Part shown: positions 25,887 through 36,839 of the stretch, piece by piece
Numbering within the stretch: the stretch's first letter is position 1
How the letters are laid out: every line of letters begins with the position of its first letter
Origin: Vibrio halioticoli NBRC 102217
GTDB lineage: Bacteria > Pseudomonadota > Gammaproteobacteria > Enterobacterales > Vibrionaceae
DNA: 64,000 bases
Direction: 5' to 3'
Assembly (NCBI RefSeq): GCF_000496695.1
Contig: NZ_BAUJ01000020.1
Coordinates: 32,036 to 96,035, forward strand
The notes under the pieces: model-generated
What the model saw: the letters and a program-made list of their open reading frames with translations, nothing else
What the model was told of the DNA's origin: nothing
The model's database searches: none
Made by a program: the position numbers and the translations under genes

Positions 25887-27797
25887 ATGGGTAAAATCAT
25901 TGGTATTGACTTAGGTACAACTAACTCATGCGTTTCAGTTCTAGACGGTGACGCACCACGCGTAATCGAAAATGCAGAAGGCGAGCGTACAACCGCTTCT
26001 GTTATTGCTTACACAGACGGCGAAACTTTGGTTGGTCAGCCTGCTAAACGTCAAGCGGTAACCAACCCAGAGAACACGCTATTTGCAATCAAGCGTCTTA
26101 TCGGTCGTCGTTTTGAAGATGAAGAAGTTCAGCGTGATATCGAAATCATGCCTTACAAAATTGTTAAGGCTGACAACGGTGATGCATGGGTAGAAGCAAG
26201 AGGCCAAAAAATGGCTGCTCCTCAAGTATCTGCTGAAATCTTGAAAAAAATGAAGAAAACTGCAGAAGACTTCCTTGGTGAAGAAGTAACTGGCGCTGTT
26301 GTTACAGTTCCTGCTTACTTCAACGATGCACAGCGTCAAGCAACTAAAGATGCGGGTCGTATTGCAGGTCTTGATGTTAAACGTATCATCAACGAACCAA
26401 CAGCAGCGGCTCTAGCTTACGGTCTAGACAAGTCAGGCGGCGATCGCACTATCGCAGTTTATGACCTTGGTGGTGGTACTTTTGATATCTCAATCATCGA
26501 GATTGACGAAGTTGAAGGCGAAAAAACCTTTGAAGTTCTAGCAACTAATGGTGACACACACCTTGGTGGTGAAGACTTTGATACTCGTATGATCAACTAC
26601 TTGGTTGACGAGTTCAAAAAAGAACAAGGTATCGACCTTAAACACGATCCTCTAGCGATGCAACGTGTTAAAGAAGCAGCAGAAAAAGCGAAAATTGAGC
26701 TTTCTTCTACTACTCAAACTGACGTAAACCTACCTTACGTTACCGCTGATGCGACTGGTCCTAAGCACATGAACGTTAAAGTGACTCGTGCAAAACTAGA
26801 AGCACTAGTTGAAGACCTAGTACAACGTTCTCTTGAGCCTCTAAAAGTTGCTCTAGCGGATGCTGACCTATCTGTAGGCGACATCACTGATGTTATCCTA
26901 GTAGGTGGTCAAACTCGTATGCCTATGGTTCAAGCTAAGGTAACTGAGTTCTTCGGTAAAGAACCACGTAAAGACGTTAACCCTGATGAAGCAGTAGCAA
27001 TGGGTGCTGCAGTTCAAGGTGGTGTACTTGCGGGTGACGTTACTGACGTACTACTTCTTGACGTAACTCCATTGTCTCTAGGTATCGAGACTATGGGTGG
27101 CGTAATGACTAAGCTAGTTGAGAAAAACACCACTATCCCAACTAAAGCGAACCAAGTTTTCTCTACAGCAGAAGACAACCAGAATGCGGTAACTATCCAC
27201 GTTCTTCAAGGTGAGCGTAAGCAAGCGTCTTACAACAAATCTCTAGGTCAATTTAACCTAGAAGGTATCCAAGCTGCACCACGCGGTATGCCTCAAATCG
27301 AAGTAACCTTCGACCTTGATGCGGATGGTATTTTGCACGTATCAGCGAAAGACAAACAAACTGGTAAAGAGCAAAAAATCACTATCCAAGCGTCTGGTGG
27401 CCTAAGCGACGACGATATCGAGAAAATGGTACAAGAAGCAGAAGCTAACAAAGAAGCGGACAAAAAGTTCGAAGAGTTAGTAACTACTCGTAACCAAGCT
27501 GACCAATTGATCCATGGTACTCGTAAACAAATGGAAGAAGCGGGTGACGCACTTCCAGCTGACGAGAAAACTAAGATCGAAGCAGCAATCACTGAGCTAG
27601 AAGAAGTTAAGTCTGGCGATGACAAAGAAGCTATCGACGCTAAAGTTCAAGCGCTTATGACAGCAGCTCAAAAGCTAATGGAAATCGCTCAACAGCAAGC
27701 TCAAGCTCAACAAGGTGCTGATGCAGGCCAAGAGCAAGCTAAAGACGACGACGTAGTTGATGCTGAATTTGAAGAAGTGAAAGACGAGAAGAAATAA
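25887..27797 (+). CDS. dnaK: chaperone DnaK (Hsp70)
   Basis: This ATP-dependent chaperone works with DnaJ and GrpE. The nucleotide-binding domain begins [12 protein letters not shown] and includes [16 protein letters not shown] phosphate loops (here [12 protein letters not shown]) and [13 protein letters not shown]. The substrate-binding domain follows [13 protein letters not shown], and the C-terminus is the expected lid with a Q-rich stretch and the acidic end [13 protein letters not shown]. The length is 636 residues. A GGAG ribosome site precedes the ATG. Codon use is strongly biased, as in highly expressed genes. Confidence 0.98.
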   Translation: MGKIIGIDLGTTNSCVSVLDGDAPRVIENAEGERTTASVIAYTDGETLVGQPAKRQAVTNPENTLFAIKRLIGRRFEDEEVQRDIEIMPYKIVKADNGDAWVEARGQKMAAPQVSAEILKKMKKTAEDFLGEEVTGAVVTVPAYFNDAQRQATKDAGRIAGLDVKRIINEPTAAALAYGLDKSGGDRTIAVYDLGGGTFDISIIEIDEVEGEKTFEVLATNGDTHLGGEDFDTRMINYLVDEFKKEQGIDLKHDPLAMQRVKEAAEKAKIELSSTTQTDVNLPYVTADATGPKHMNVKVTRAKLEALVEDLVQRSLEPLKVALADADLSVGDITDVILVGGQTRMPMVQAKVTEFFGKEPRKDVNPDEAVAMGAAVQGGVLAGDVTDVLLLDVTPLSLGIETMGGVMTKLVEKNTTIPTKANQVFSTAEDNQNAVTIHVLQGERKQASYNKSLGQFNLEGIQAAPRGMPQIEVTFDLDADGILHVSAKDKQTGKEQKITIQASGGLSDDDIEKMVQEAEANKEADKKFEELVTTRNQADQLIHGTRKQMEEAGDALPADEKTKIEAAITELEEVKSGDDKEAIDAKVQALMTAAQKLMEIAQQQAQAQQGADAGQEQAKDDDVVDAEFEEVKDEKK

Positions 27798-27905
27798 TTC
27801 TTCCCGATTAAAGAGGTCGATGCTTGATTAACGATAGATAATTAAATAGCGATCTCTTTAGTAAAGCTTCCCTCTTGGGAAAGCTTGCTCTTCAATATTG
27901 AAGTT

Positions 27906-27939
27906 GGGCGTTTAGGGAAACCTTAACGCCCTTCTGTTT
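27906..27939 (+). terminator. hairpin after dnaK
   Basis: GGGCGTTTAGG and CCTTAACGCCC pair with one mismatch around GAAA and are followed by TTCTGTTTG. The interrupted T-run suggests partial readthrough into dnaJ. Confidence 0.6.
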
Positions 27940-27970
27940 GTAAAAGCGTTGTCGCTATAGATGATAGTTT

Positions 27971-27998
27971 TAGAACCTAGAACCTAGAACCTAGAACC
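27971..27998. repeat. four tandem TAGAACC heptamers
   Basis: Four exact, back-to-back copies of TAGAACC occupy 28 bases in the dnaK-dnaJ gap. Seven-base repeats outside a reading frame could vary in number without harming a protein. Confidence 0.95.
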
Positions 27999-28066
27999 GC
28001 CATCTATATCGATATAAACACTAAACGGTCTCTCCGTTTACAGTAAACAAATTGGTGACGAAACAC

Positions 28067-29215
28067 ATGTCTAAACGTGATCTTTATGAAGTACTTGGCG
28101 TAGCCCGAGATGCTTCTGAGCGTGATATCAAAAAAGCTTATAAACGCCTTGCGATGAAATACCACCCGGATAGAAACCACGGTGATGAAGCATCGGCAGA
28201 GAAGTTTAAAGAAGTGAAAGAAGCGTATGAGATTCTAACAGACTCTCAAAAACGCGCAGCTTACGATCAATACGGTCATGCCGCTTTTGAACAAGGTGGC
28301 ATGGGCGGTGGCGGCGGCTTTGGCGGCGGCGGTAGCGGTGACTTCGGCGATATCTTTGGTGATGTGTTTGGCGATATCTTTGGTGGCGGCCGTCGTGGCG
28401 GTGGTCAACAACGCGCACAACGTGGTGCTGACTTACGTTACAACATGGAGCTGACTTTAGAAGAAGCGGTTCGTGGTTGTTCGAAAGAAATTGAAGTTCC
28501 TACATTAGTCGGTTGTGACGTGTGTGATGGCACAGGTGCTAAGAAAGGCTCTTCTGCGCAAACTTGTGGCACTTGTCATGGTCACGGCCAAGTACAAATG
28601 CGTCAAGGCTTCTTTGCGGTTCAGCAAGCGTGTCCAACCTGTCATGGTAAAGGCAAGATCATTAAAGATCCTTGTAACTCATGTCACGGTGAAGGCCGTA
28701 AGCACAAAACTAAATCACTTAACGTTAAGATCCCAGCCGGTGTTGATACTGGCGATCGCATTCGTCTTTCTGGCGAAGGTGAAGCGGGAGAGCACGGCGC
28801 TCCAACCGGTGACTTATATGTACAAGTACATGTTAAAGAGCACCACATCTTTGAACGTGACGGCAGCAACTTGTATTGTGAAGTCCCTGTTAGCTTTACT
28901 ATGGCCGCTCTGGGTGGCGAAGTTGAAGTACCAACCTTAGATGGTCGAGTAAGCCTAAAAGTACCGGCGGAAACACAAACGGGCCGTATGTTCCGTATGC
29001 GTGGCAAAGGTGTGAAAGGCGTACGTGGCGGTCCACAAGGTGACTTGATTGTGAAGCTAGTGGTGGAAACGCCTGTGAAGCTAAATGCTCGTCAAAAAGA
29101 ACTGCTTAAAGAGTTTGAAGAGTCTTGTGGCGGTGATGCTGCCAACAAGCATAAGCCTAAATCGAAAGGTTTCTTCGATGGTGTTAAGAAATTCTTTGAC
29201 GACCTGACTAGCTAA
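28067..29215 (+). CDS. dnaJ: chaperone DnaJ (Hsp40)
   Basis: This cochaperone stimulates DnaK ATPase and delivers substrates. The J domain has HPD at residues 33-35, a glycine-phenylalanine region follows, then four CxxCxGxG zinc motifs ([32 protein letters not shown]) and the C-terminal substrate domains. I start at the ATG at 28067 ([12 protein letters not shown]), preceded by GGTGA at good spacing, which gives 382 residues. An upstream in-frame TTG at 28052 is less likely. A 7-bp dyad (TAAACGG/CCGTTTA, 28022-28040) lies in its leader. Confidence 0.97.
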   Translation: MSKRDLYEVLGVARDASERDIKKAYKRLAMKYHPDRNHGDEASAEKFKEVKEAYEILTDSQKRAAYDQYGHAAFEQGGMGGGGGFGGGGSGDFGDIFGDVFGDIFGGGRRGGGQQRAQRGADLRYNMELTLEEAVRGCSKEIEVPTLVGCDVCDGTGAKKGSSAQTCGTCHGHGQVQMRQGFFAVQQACPTCHGKGKIIKDPCNSCHGEGRKHKTKSLNVKIPAGVDTGDRIRLSGEGEAGEHGAPTGDLYVQVHVKEHHIFERDGSNLYCEVPVSFTMAALGGEVEVPTLDGRVSLKVPAETQTGRMFRMRGKGVKGVRGGPQGDLIVKLVVETPVKLNARQKELLKEFEESCGGDAANKHKPKSKGFFDGVKKFFDDLTS

Positions 29216-29270
29216 TTAAAAGTAATAGCTCGCAGTAAACATGCTTGCAGTAAAAAGCGTACAAATAAAG

Positions 29271-29293
29271 GCCAACCTAGTGTTGGCTTTTTT
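29271..29293 (+). terminator. dnaJ terminator
   Basis: GCCAAC and GTTGGC pair around a 5-base loop and are followed by six T. Confidence 0.9.
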
Positions 29294-29394
29294 GTGCCTA
29301 AAAATCGTCTATAAAAGTATGACGGCTTGCGAGTTCCCTCCAAAGGCGTTAGCAGCATTAATAATTGCCAAGAGTTGTGCACTACGCTTGGCAG

Positions 29395-29892
29395 ATGAAA
29401 ACAACATCTTATGGTTTCTCAATATTAGAGGTTTTAGTGTGTTGCCTTTTGCTCGGAATAGTAGGGCAATGGACTGTCTCTTCGATTGCTGAGCAACTCG
29501 CCCAGCAAAAAATAAAAGCCGCTGCCGCTCAAGTGCATGGACTATTAACCAGCGCCAGCGATAGTGCGTATGGCATGAAAAAAGATCTGTGGCTGCATAC
29601 TGCCTCGTCTAACTCGCAGCAATTATTTGCGCTACACACAGATAGTAGTGAGCGTAATTCAGAGTCATTGTTCAATGGCGCGCTCCATCCGCAAACTCTT
29701 GCTGACATCTCTATTACCACTACTTTTAGTACGCTTCGTTTTAGTGGCGTAACTGGTAGACCTTACGGTAATGGCAATATCAGTATTGGGCTCAATGACG
29801 AACCACGAGTTAAAGTTATCTTCCACGATATCACTGGCCGAATGCGTATCTGCGCAATTGAGGAGCGAGCCTATGGTTATCCCGCCTGTTAA
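29395..29892 (+). CDS. minor type IV pilin, FimT/GspH type
   Basis: This is the first of four tightly linked prepilin-like genes that probably form the priming complex of a type IV pilus. A short leader ends at G7, followed by FSILEVLVCCLLLGIVG, with the conserved glutamate at mature position 5. The rest is a GspH/FimT-like globular domain ending in a cysteine. I start at the ATG at 29395, which gives the short leader typical of class IVa prepilins. The same location after dnaJ is known in V. cholerae for the minor pilins of the competence pilus. Confidence 0.8.
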   Translation: MKTTSYGFSILEVLVCCLLLGIVGQWTVSSIAEQLAQQKIKAAAAQVHGLLTSASDSAYGMKKDLWLHTASSNSQQLFALHTDSSERNSESLFNGALHPQTLADISITTTFSTLRFSGVTGRPYGNGNISIGLNDEPRVKVIFHDITGRMRICAIEERAYGYPAC

Positions 29893-30472
29893 TTATGTAT
29901 GTTCGCGCCGCACTTTAATGTATCGCTGTCAGCAGGGGCTGTCGTTACTTGAACTCGTATTGAGCTTAGGGTTATCAAGCGTGTTGTTGGTTGCAGTGTG
30001 CACCTTACTTGTCCATCAACAACAATTACTAGCCCAACAAATTAAGCACACACAACGTTTTATCGAAAGCCACTATCTTGCCAGCTATTTACGCGGGGAA
30101 GTCCGTCGTGCGGGGTATCAGCAGTTGGCATCGACCTATATCGAAGCATCCAAGTTGGGGCTGGGTTATCAAGATGAACAAGGAGGTTATCGCCGAATAC
30201 TGATTTGGCGCGACGCTGCGCAATACAAACTCAAATACTGCGCAGACTCTACTGACGCACCGCAACCTCTCGCGCAAACCTGCTCAGAAAATATCAATTA
30301 CTCGATGCTAAATGACAAACTTCTTTCTTTTAGGCAATTGGACGTTATAGGCTTAGGTTCCGCTGAACACTTGATTGATATTGAATACGGCATTGCAATT
30401 AAAGGCGAGTCCTCTGTAACTCATCAGGTGCTGGTTGCTTCGCGCAATATTGAATTCTCGACTGATGAGTAA
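29873..30472 (+). CDS. minor type IV pilin, PilW type
   Basis: A prepilin-like protein with QQG followed by LSLLELVLSLGLSSVLLVAV, with glutamate at mature position 5, and a PilW-like globular part. The ATG at 29873 has GAGGAG seven bases upstream and overlaps the previous gene by 20 bases, giving a 22-residue leader. An internal ATG at 29918 would give a shorter leader. It is cotranscribed and probably translationally coupled with the neighbouring pilin genes. Confidence 0.75.
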   Translation: MVIPPVNYVCSRRTLMYRCQQGLSLLELVLSLGLSSVLLVAVCTLLVHQQQLLAQQIKHTQRFIESHYLASYLRGEVRRAGYQQLASTYIEASKLGLGYQDEQGGYRRILIWRDAAQYKLKYCADSTDAPQPLAQTCSENINYSMLNDKLLSFRQLDVIGLGSAEHLIDIEYGIAIKGESSVTHQVLVASRNIEFSTDE

Positions 30473-31373
30473 GGCAATGCACTCGAATAAAGGTTATGTG
30501 TTGTTAACGGTTTTAAGTTTGTTGTTTGTATTAGGCTTTTTGGCGCTGGATAACGCTCGCTATCTTGCTAACGCATTAAGTGGGCAGTCTCATATGTATC
30601 AAAGCCGAGCTAGTTTGGATTGGGAGTTGGAATCCATGCTCAATTGTCAGGCGGTGCATTTAAGCGTGATACAAAACTTACCTAACAACGAATGTGATAA
30701 TGACGCTGAAGTGCAGGTTGTAATTGAGCCACAACAAGCTGCTAATCAATATAAAATTGAAGCGCATAAAGAGAGCATTGCCACCAGTGCCGTTATTCAA
30801 TTTGGCGATATGGAGCAAGACTACGCCGTGATAAGTAACTTTGCTCTTGATAGTGCATTTACTGCAACCTCGAGCTTAGTTGAGCCTTCGGCATTACTGT
30901 CATTTTATGCTTATAACGATATTGCATTATTACAGCCGCGGTGGGGGAGCACTCTAGAGGTGACATCCAAACAAAGCTGCGGCAATGAGCTGCTGACTTA
31001 TTTAACCCAAACCGCCAGTACAGATATCGTGATAGAAGGCAGTTGCGCTATCAATCTTATGCAGTGGCAACAAGTTGTTGCTAGATCTCAGCAAGCTCCG
31101 CTCAACTTACTGTTTGTCGGTGACTCTATTGAGCTGATGGTTTCGGGTACATTGCGCGGAATATTGGCTATTTGGCAACAAACAGAGTCTACACAAACTG
31201 TGGTTATGCAAGGGACGTTAAGCATTGATGGAGGATTACAGCTGCATCTTGCTGAACCTATGGATACAAGCCAAGCCGAATTGCTGGTGCTTGAAAATAC
31301 GTACAGCCTGCAAGAGGCCAGAGTTAAGTTTGCTAAGCGAAGTTGGCTTCAAGGGAGTTGGCGTGATTTCTAA
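30465..31373 (+). CDS. minor pilin-like protein, PilX/GspK type
   Basis: A 302-residue protein with a prepilin-type start (NKG followed by YVLLTVLSLLFVLGFLAL) and a long periplasmic domain containing paired cysteines. Mature position 5 is threonine instead of glutamate, a feature of GspK-like tip subunits. The start at 30465 overlaps the previous gene by eight bases; another ATG is at 30477. It likely sits at the tip of the minor pilin complex, by analogy with PilX or GspK. Confidence 0.7.
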   Translation: MSKAMHSNKGYVLLTVLSLLFVLGFLALDNARYLANALSGQSHMYQSRASLDWELESMLNCQAVHLSVIQNLPNNECDNDAEVQVVIEPQQAANQYKIEAHKESIATSAVIQFGDMEQDYAVISNFALDSAFTATSSLVEPSALLSFYAYNDIALLQPRWGSTLEVTSKQSCGNELLTYLTQTASTDIVIEGSCAINLMQWQQVVARSQQAPLNLLFVGDSIELMVSGTLRGILAIWQQTESTQTVVMQGTLSIDGGLQLHLAEPMDTSQAELLVLENTYSLQEARVKFAKRSWLQGSWRDF

Positions 31374-31770
31374 TTTCGCATCTAAAGTGCAAGCCGGCTT
31401 TAGCTTATTAGAGGTGCTTACCGCCAGCGCCTTGGTTTCGCTGTTGTCTGTGTTGCTGATAGAAGGTAGCGTATTTATACAGCGAGAAGTCAAATTCGCT
31501 GAGCAAAGTCTACAAGTATTAAATGTTGTTGAGAACAGGCTAGAGTTACACCGATTAGAAGTATTAACAGGTGAGAGCATAGCGCTCGAAAATGAGCACG
31601 CCAGTAGCACTCTACAAATAGCAGAATTTCAAATATCCAGTCAGAAACAATATGCAGTTTCATCGCTAGGAATATCAGGTACGCACATTACAGTTTCAGC
31701 CAGTTGGACTGATCCATGGCGTCGCCAACAGAGCTTATCCTTATCTACTTGGGTCGCATTCAAACAATAG
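31363..31770 (+). CDS. minor type IV pilin, PilV type
   Basis: A 135-residue prepilin with VQAG followed by FSLLEVLTASALVSLLSVLL, including glutamate 5. The probable start is the GTG at 31363: it has AAGGGAG just upstream, overlaps the previous gene by 11 bases, and gives a 12-residue leader. An upstream in-frame ATG (31225) would add about 46 residues read from inside the previous gene and is unlikely. It is the last gene of the pilin unit. Confidence 0.72.
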   Translation: MISNFASKVQAGFSLLEVLTASALVSLLSVLLIEGSVFIQREVKFAEQSLQVLNVVENRLELHRLEVLTGESIALENEHASSTLQIAEFQISSQKQYAVSSLGISGTHITVSASWTDPWRRQQSLSLSTWVAFKQ

Positions 31771-32056
31771 GAATGTGTATTTTTTGTTAATGATAAATTT
31801 TCTTTATGGGATGAAATTCATAAGCGAGCTGAATACAAGTAAACAAAAGGTTGCTATGCTGTTTTTGTTTATTGGCGTCTGTGTTTTTATTTGTTTTGCA
31901 GTTGTTTTTAATATGCAAAACTTCTGCCAAATAGCACATTTTGCAAACTTAGATTCTGTTTTTGTCTGACTAATTAGTTAGAATGCCCGCCTTAATAAAA
32001 ATAAGACCTATATTTAACGGTTTTACATTGTTGTAACGTCATACGGTGGTAATCCA

Positions 32057-33616
32057 ATGAGCAACCAATTAGCTGATACAGCTACACCTAAACAAGGTGG
32101 AATGGATCGCTTCTTAAACCTGATTGAAAAAGCAGGTAATAAGATCCCTGATCCCGCAATTTTATTCTTTTGGGCATTAATTATAGTTTGGGTATCTTCA
32201 GCCTTGCTATCGAATGTTTCTTTTGACTTAGTTAACCCACGCACTGGTAATCCTCTTGAAATTACAAACCTTTTAACCGGTGATGCGTTAGCCAGTTTCT
32301 TAGCCAATATGGTCACAACCTTTACCGGTTTTGCACCGCTAGGTATCGTTTTAGTGGCAATGCTGGGTGTAGGTGTTGCTGACTCTTCAGGCTTTATTAC
32401 TACTGGCCTGAAAAAAATGCTGAGCTTTACGCCAGCAAAACTGTTAACGCCAATGCTGATCCTTGTAGCTATTGTGTCTCACACAGCCGCAGATGCAGGT
32501 TATGTATTAGTTATCCCATTAGGCGGTATCATTTTCCATGCGGCAGGTCGCCATCCATTGGCGGGTATTGCAGCAGCGTTTGCGGGCGTATCAGGGGGGT
32601 TCTCTGCTAACTTTATTCCCTCTGGTATCGACCCGCTACTGGCTGGTTTCACGCAGACTGCAGCAAACGTATTAGACCCTGAGTATATTGTTAACCCACT
32701 GGCTAACATCTACTTTACTGGTCTATCTTCGGTGTTGATTGTTGCTATTGGTTGGTTTGTGACTGAGCGCATTATCGAACCGCGTTTAAACGCCACAACA
32801 AATGTTGATGAAGATGCAGAAGAAGCGCCTGATTTGGGTTCTATGACAGAGCTTGAGTCAAAAGCATTTAAATATGCTGGCTGGTCAATGATGGCAGGTA
32901 TAGCACTATTAGTGTTTGCTATCATGCCTGAAAACTCGGCGTTACGTTCGCCAGAAGGTGAAATTACTGCATTCTCTGCACCTATCATGCAGTCGATTGT
33001 GCCACTGATCTTTATCCTATTTATCATCCCTGGCATCGTTTATGGTCGCGTAGTCGGTAAGTTCTCTAGCAGTAATGATGTGATTAAGTCGATGTCTGAC
33101 ACCATGAACACTATGGGTGCTTACATGGTGATGTCATTCTTCTGTGCGCAGTTCCTAGTGGCATTTGGTCAATCTAACATTGGTACTATGCTTGCGCTAT
33201 ATGGCGCGGAAGGCCTAAAAGCGATGAACCTTCCAGGTGAAGCGACAGTTGTGGGTATGATTTTGCTTACCGCAATGGTGAACTTACTGGTAGGTTCTGC
33301 ATCGGCGAAATGGGCATTGATTGGTCCTATCCTTGTACCTATGTTGATGGCGGTAGGGATTTCTCCTGAGCTATCTCAAGCGGCTTATCGTGTAGGTGAT
33401 TCAGTATCGAATATCATCTCACCATTGATGGTGTTCTTCCCGCTAGTGGTGGTGTACTGTCAGCGATATGTGAAGAATACGGGTATTGGTACGCTTGCGT
33501 CACTGATGATGCCATTCTCCATTGCCATGCTGATTGGTTGGACAATATTCTTGCTTGCTTACTGGGCACTGGGTATTCCGCTAGGTATTCAAGCACCTTA
33601 CACTTACACAATGTAA
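32057..33616 (+). CDS. AbgT-family transporter
   Basis: A 519-residue inner-membrane protein with about eleven hydrophobic segments and AbgT-family signatures (HTAADAGYVLVIPLGG, FSANFIPSGIDPLLAGFTQ, LVGSASAKWALIGPILVPM). Characterised members import p-aminobenzoyl-glutamate or export sulfonamides. The substrate here is unknown. No abgAB amidohydrolase genes are adjacent, so a folate-salvage role is not supported by context. A GGTGG-type ribosome site precedes the ATG. A terminator follows. Confidence 0.9.
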   Translation: MSNQLADTATPKQGGMDRFLNLIEKAGNKIPDPAILFFWALIIVWVSSALLSNVSFDLVNPRTGNPLEITNLLTGDALASFLANMVTTFTGFAPLGIVLVAMLGVGVADSSGFITTGLKKMLSFTPAKLLTPMLILVAIVSHTAADAGYVLVIPLGGIIFHAAGRHPLAGIAAAFAGVSGGFSANFIPSGIDPLLAGFTQTAANVLDPEYIVNPLANIYFTGLSSVLIVAIGWFVTERIIEPRLNATTNVDEDAEEAPDLGSMTELESKAFKYAGWSMMAGIALLVFAIMPENSALRSPEGEITAFSAPIMQSIVPLIFILFIIPGIVYGRVVGKFSSSNDVIKSMSDTMNTMGAYMVMSFFCAQFLVAFGQSNIGTMLALYGAEGLKAMNLPGEATVVGMILLTAMVNLLVGSASAKWALIGPILVPMLMAVGISPELSQAAYRVGDSVSNIISPLMVFFPLVVVYCQRYVKNTGIGTLASLMMPFSIAMLIGWTIFLLAYWALGIPLGIQAPYTYTM

Positions 33617-33644
33617 GCGTTGCGATAAGCTGATTCTAAAAATA

Positions 33645-33674
33645 AAACCCGCTATGTTGCATAGCGGGTTTTTT
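33645..33674. terminator. bidirectional terminator
   Basis: AAACCCGCTATG and CATAGCGGGTTT form a 12-bp perfect stem with a 3-base loop and T-run, between convergent genes. Confidence 0.93.
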
Positions 33675-33697
33675 ATGTTTAAAAAGAAGCTGTGCTG

Positions 33698-34534
33698 CTA
33701 CAAATGTTTGGCGTGAAAATGTAAGTGATCATCGATAAAGCTAGATATGAAAAAGTAGCTATGGTCATAACCCGCTTGCATACGCAGTTCAAAGTCGATG
33801 TCTTGCTGTGCGGCAACATCGATAAGGTGATTAGGCTTGAGTTGCTCTTCTAAAAAGCCATCCGCATCACCTTGGTCAATCAGGATAGGTAAACGACTGC
33901 CGTGTTTGGCGAGCAGTTTACACGCATCATATTCGGCCCATGTACTTTGGTCATTACCCAGATAATGAGAAAATGCTTTGATGCCCCACGGGCATTCTGT
34001 TGGGTTTGTGATAGGGCTAAACGCCGAAATAGACTGATATTGATGTGGGTTTTTTAAGCCGATGGTCAATGCGCCATGACCGCCCATGCTGTGCCCTGCG
34101 AGTGATTTTTTATCGGTGATAGGGAAGTGCTCTGCAATGAGTGCTGGCAGTTCATCAACAATATAAGAATACATTCGATAGTGTTTATCCCAAGGCGCTT
34201 GAGTGGCATTAAGATAAAAGCCTGCGCCTAAACCTAAGTCATAGGCCTGCTCAGCATCATCTGCAACATTATCTCCCCTAGGGCTAGTATCTGGCGCAAC
34301 AATGGCGATGCCTAATTCTGCGGCTTTACGAAATGCTCCTGCTTTTTGCATAAAGTTTTCGTCATTACAAGTTAAGCCTGATAGCCAATACAGCACGGGC
34401 ACCGCTTGTTGCTGTGCTTGTGGTGGCAAAAAAATGGCAAAGGTCATTTGAGTATGGGTTGAGTGTGCTTGATGGGTGTATCGCTGGTGGAGTCCACCAA
34501 ACACGGTATTTTGACTGAGAAGTTGGATGGACAT
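33698..34534 (-). CDS. fghA: S-formylglutathione hydrolase
   Basis: This cytoplasmic esterase hydrolyses S-formylglutathione to formate and glutathione, completing formaldehyde detoxification. The nucleophile serine is in GHSMGGHGAL, and the catalytic aspartate and histidine are expected in LIDQGDADGF and GYDHSYFFI. The 278 residues match esterase D/FrmB-type enzymes. It lies 85 bases downstream of the glutathione-dependent formaldehyde dehydrogenase gene, with a hairpin in the gap that may reduce its expression relative to the dehydrogenase. Confidence 0.94.
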   Translation of the reverse strand: MSIQLLSQNTVFGGLHQRYTHQAHSTHTQMTFAIFLPPQAQQQAVPVLYWLSGLTCNDENFMQKAGAFRKAAELGIAIVAPDTSPRGDNVADDAEQAYDLGLGAGFYLNATQAPWDKHYRMYSYIVDELPALIAEHFPITDKKSLAGHSMGGHGALTIGLKNPHQYQSISAFSPITNPTECPWGIKAFSHYLGNDQSTWAEYDACKLLAKHGSRLPILIDQGDADGFLEEQLKPNHLIDVAAQQDIDFELRMQAGYDHSYFFISSFIDDHLHFHAKHL

Positions 34535-34575
34535 AGTGTTTCCTGTAGTAATATTGCTTTCTAATAATAAGAAAA

Positions 34576-34607
34576 GGCGCTGCGATTAATGAATAATGTA
34601 CAGCGCC
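34576..34607 (-). terminator. intercistronic hairpin between frmA and fghA
   Basis: GGCGCTG and CAGCGCC form a 7-bp stem with an 18-base loop. Read leftward it is followed by a T-rich stretch. It may act as a partial terminator or RNA-stability element. Confidence 0.5.
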
Positions 34608-34619
34608 AAAAAGAAAGAC

Positions 34620-35771
<1,152 letters not shown>

Positions 35772-35880
35772 CTATTGGCGAACGTATGAATTAAAACTTT
35801 AGACTATAGGGACGATTATATTGTTTCTTTTGAAGTGATAAACTAGCCTTTATGAAAATCACTTTTACGCAGGTGTAATA

Positions 35881-36792
35881 ATGTCGCAGTGGGAAGGCAT
35901 TGAAGAATTTGTCGCAGTGGCGGATAGCGAGAGTTTTACTAAAGCGGCGCAAATGCTAGATACATCCGTGGCGCAAGTGAGCCGTAAGTTGTCTGCTTTA
36001 GAAGCTCGTTTAGGGGTAAAGCTAGTACAAAGAACGACTCGCCGCGTTTCTGTAACCGAAGTGGGCTTAGGTTATGCTCAGCATTGTCGCATGTTACTTG
36101 ATGGGCTTGCTGAAGCTGAAAGAGAAGTGACTCAAGTGCATTCTCAGCCCATAGGACGTCTGCGAATTACCGCCCCAACGACTTACGGTGAAAGTGTTAT
36201 TGCGCCAATGCTAATGCAATTTGTTGCCCGTTATCCGCAATTAGAATTAGATTTACAGCTGAGCAATAAACGTTTAGATCTTATTGCCGATAAATTTGAT
36301 ATTGCCATACGTATAGGGACGCTTCCTGACTCGTCATTGATTGCGAAGAAACTGACTGAGCGACAACAATATGTGTGTGCTTCGGCTGGATTTATTGCCC
36401 AATATGGAAAGCCGACACACCCTGCACAACTAACCGACTATCCCTGCTTATTGGGTTCATCCTCTACGTGGCGTTTTACGGAAAACAACAAAAAGCTAAG
36501 CCTGACGATGAAAGGGCGACTTCGTTGTAATAACGGTAATGTGCTCACCCAAGCGGTATTGCAAGGCAATGGTATTGTGCAACTGCCTGATTTTTATGTT
36601 GCCCGCTATTTGCAAGATCATAGCTTGCTTGAACTATTAAAAGATTATCGTGCAGAAAAAGAGACCATTTGGGCGCTCTATCCACAAAATAGGCATTTAT
36701 CACCCAAAGTAAAATTGGCCATAGAGTTTTTGAGTGAACAACTTGCGCAAGGTAAGTTTTGCCCCAATTCATATAATGGAACAACATGGTAG
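35881..36792 (+). CDS. LysR-family regulator, probable frmA activator
   Basis: A 303-residue LysR protein with an N-terminal helix-turn-helix (FVAVADSESFTKAAQMLD, VAQVSRKLSALEARLG) and a CrgA/AaeR-like effector domain (IADKFDIAIRIGTLPDSSL). The divergent position next to frmA suggests control of formaldehyde detoxification, as reported for similar regulators. That is inference. Its 3' end lies close to tadA, whose likely start is 48 bases downstream. Confidence 0.88.
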   Translation: MSQWEGIEEFVAVADSESFTKAAQMLDTSVAQVSRKLSALEARLGVKLVQRTTRRVSVTEVGLGYAQHCRMLLDGLAEAEREVTQVHSQPIGRLRITAPTTYGESVIAPMLMQFVARYPQLELDLQLSNKRLDLIADKFDIAIRIGTLPDSSLIAKKLTERQQYVCASAGFIAQYGKPTHPAQLTDYPCLLGSSSTWRFTENNKKLSLTMKGRLRCNNGNVLTQAVLQGNGIVQLPDFYVARYLQDHSLLELLKDYRAEKETIWALYPQNRHLSPKVKLAIEFLSEQLAQGKFCPNSYNGTTW

Positions 36793-36839
36793 GCGAGTCA
36801 TGCTCAATAAGCACAGCAGTAAAGAGAGTGAGTAATACA

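Noticed and set aside
27971..27998. CRISPR-like repeat
   Set aside because: The repeats are seven bases with no spacers and no cas genes are in the window.
28515..28940. Open frame of 141 codons in another frame of dnaJ
   Set aside because: It is an overlap product of the zinc-finger and C-terminal regions of dnaJ and resembles no family.
31775..31969. Small hydrophobic frame between the last pilin and the AbgT gene
   Set aside because: It has one membrane-like segment, but AT-rich DNA gives such frames by chance and there is no clear ribosome site or terminator. It could be reconsidered if conserved.
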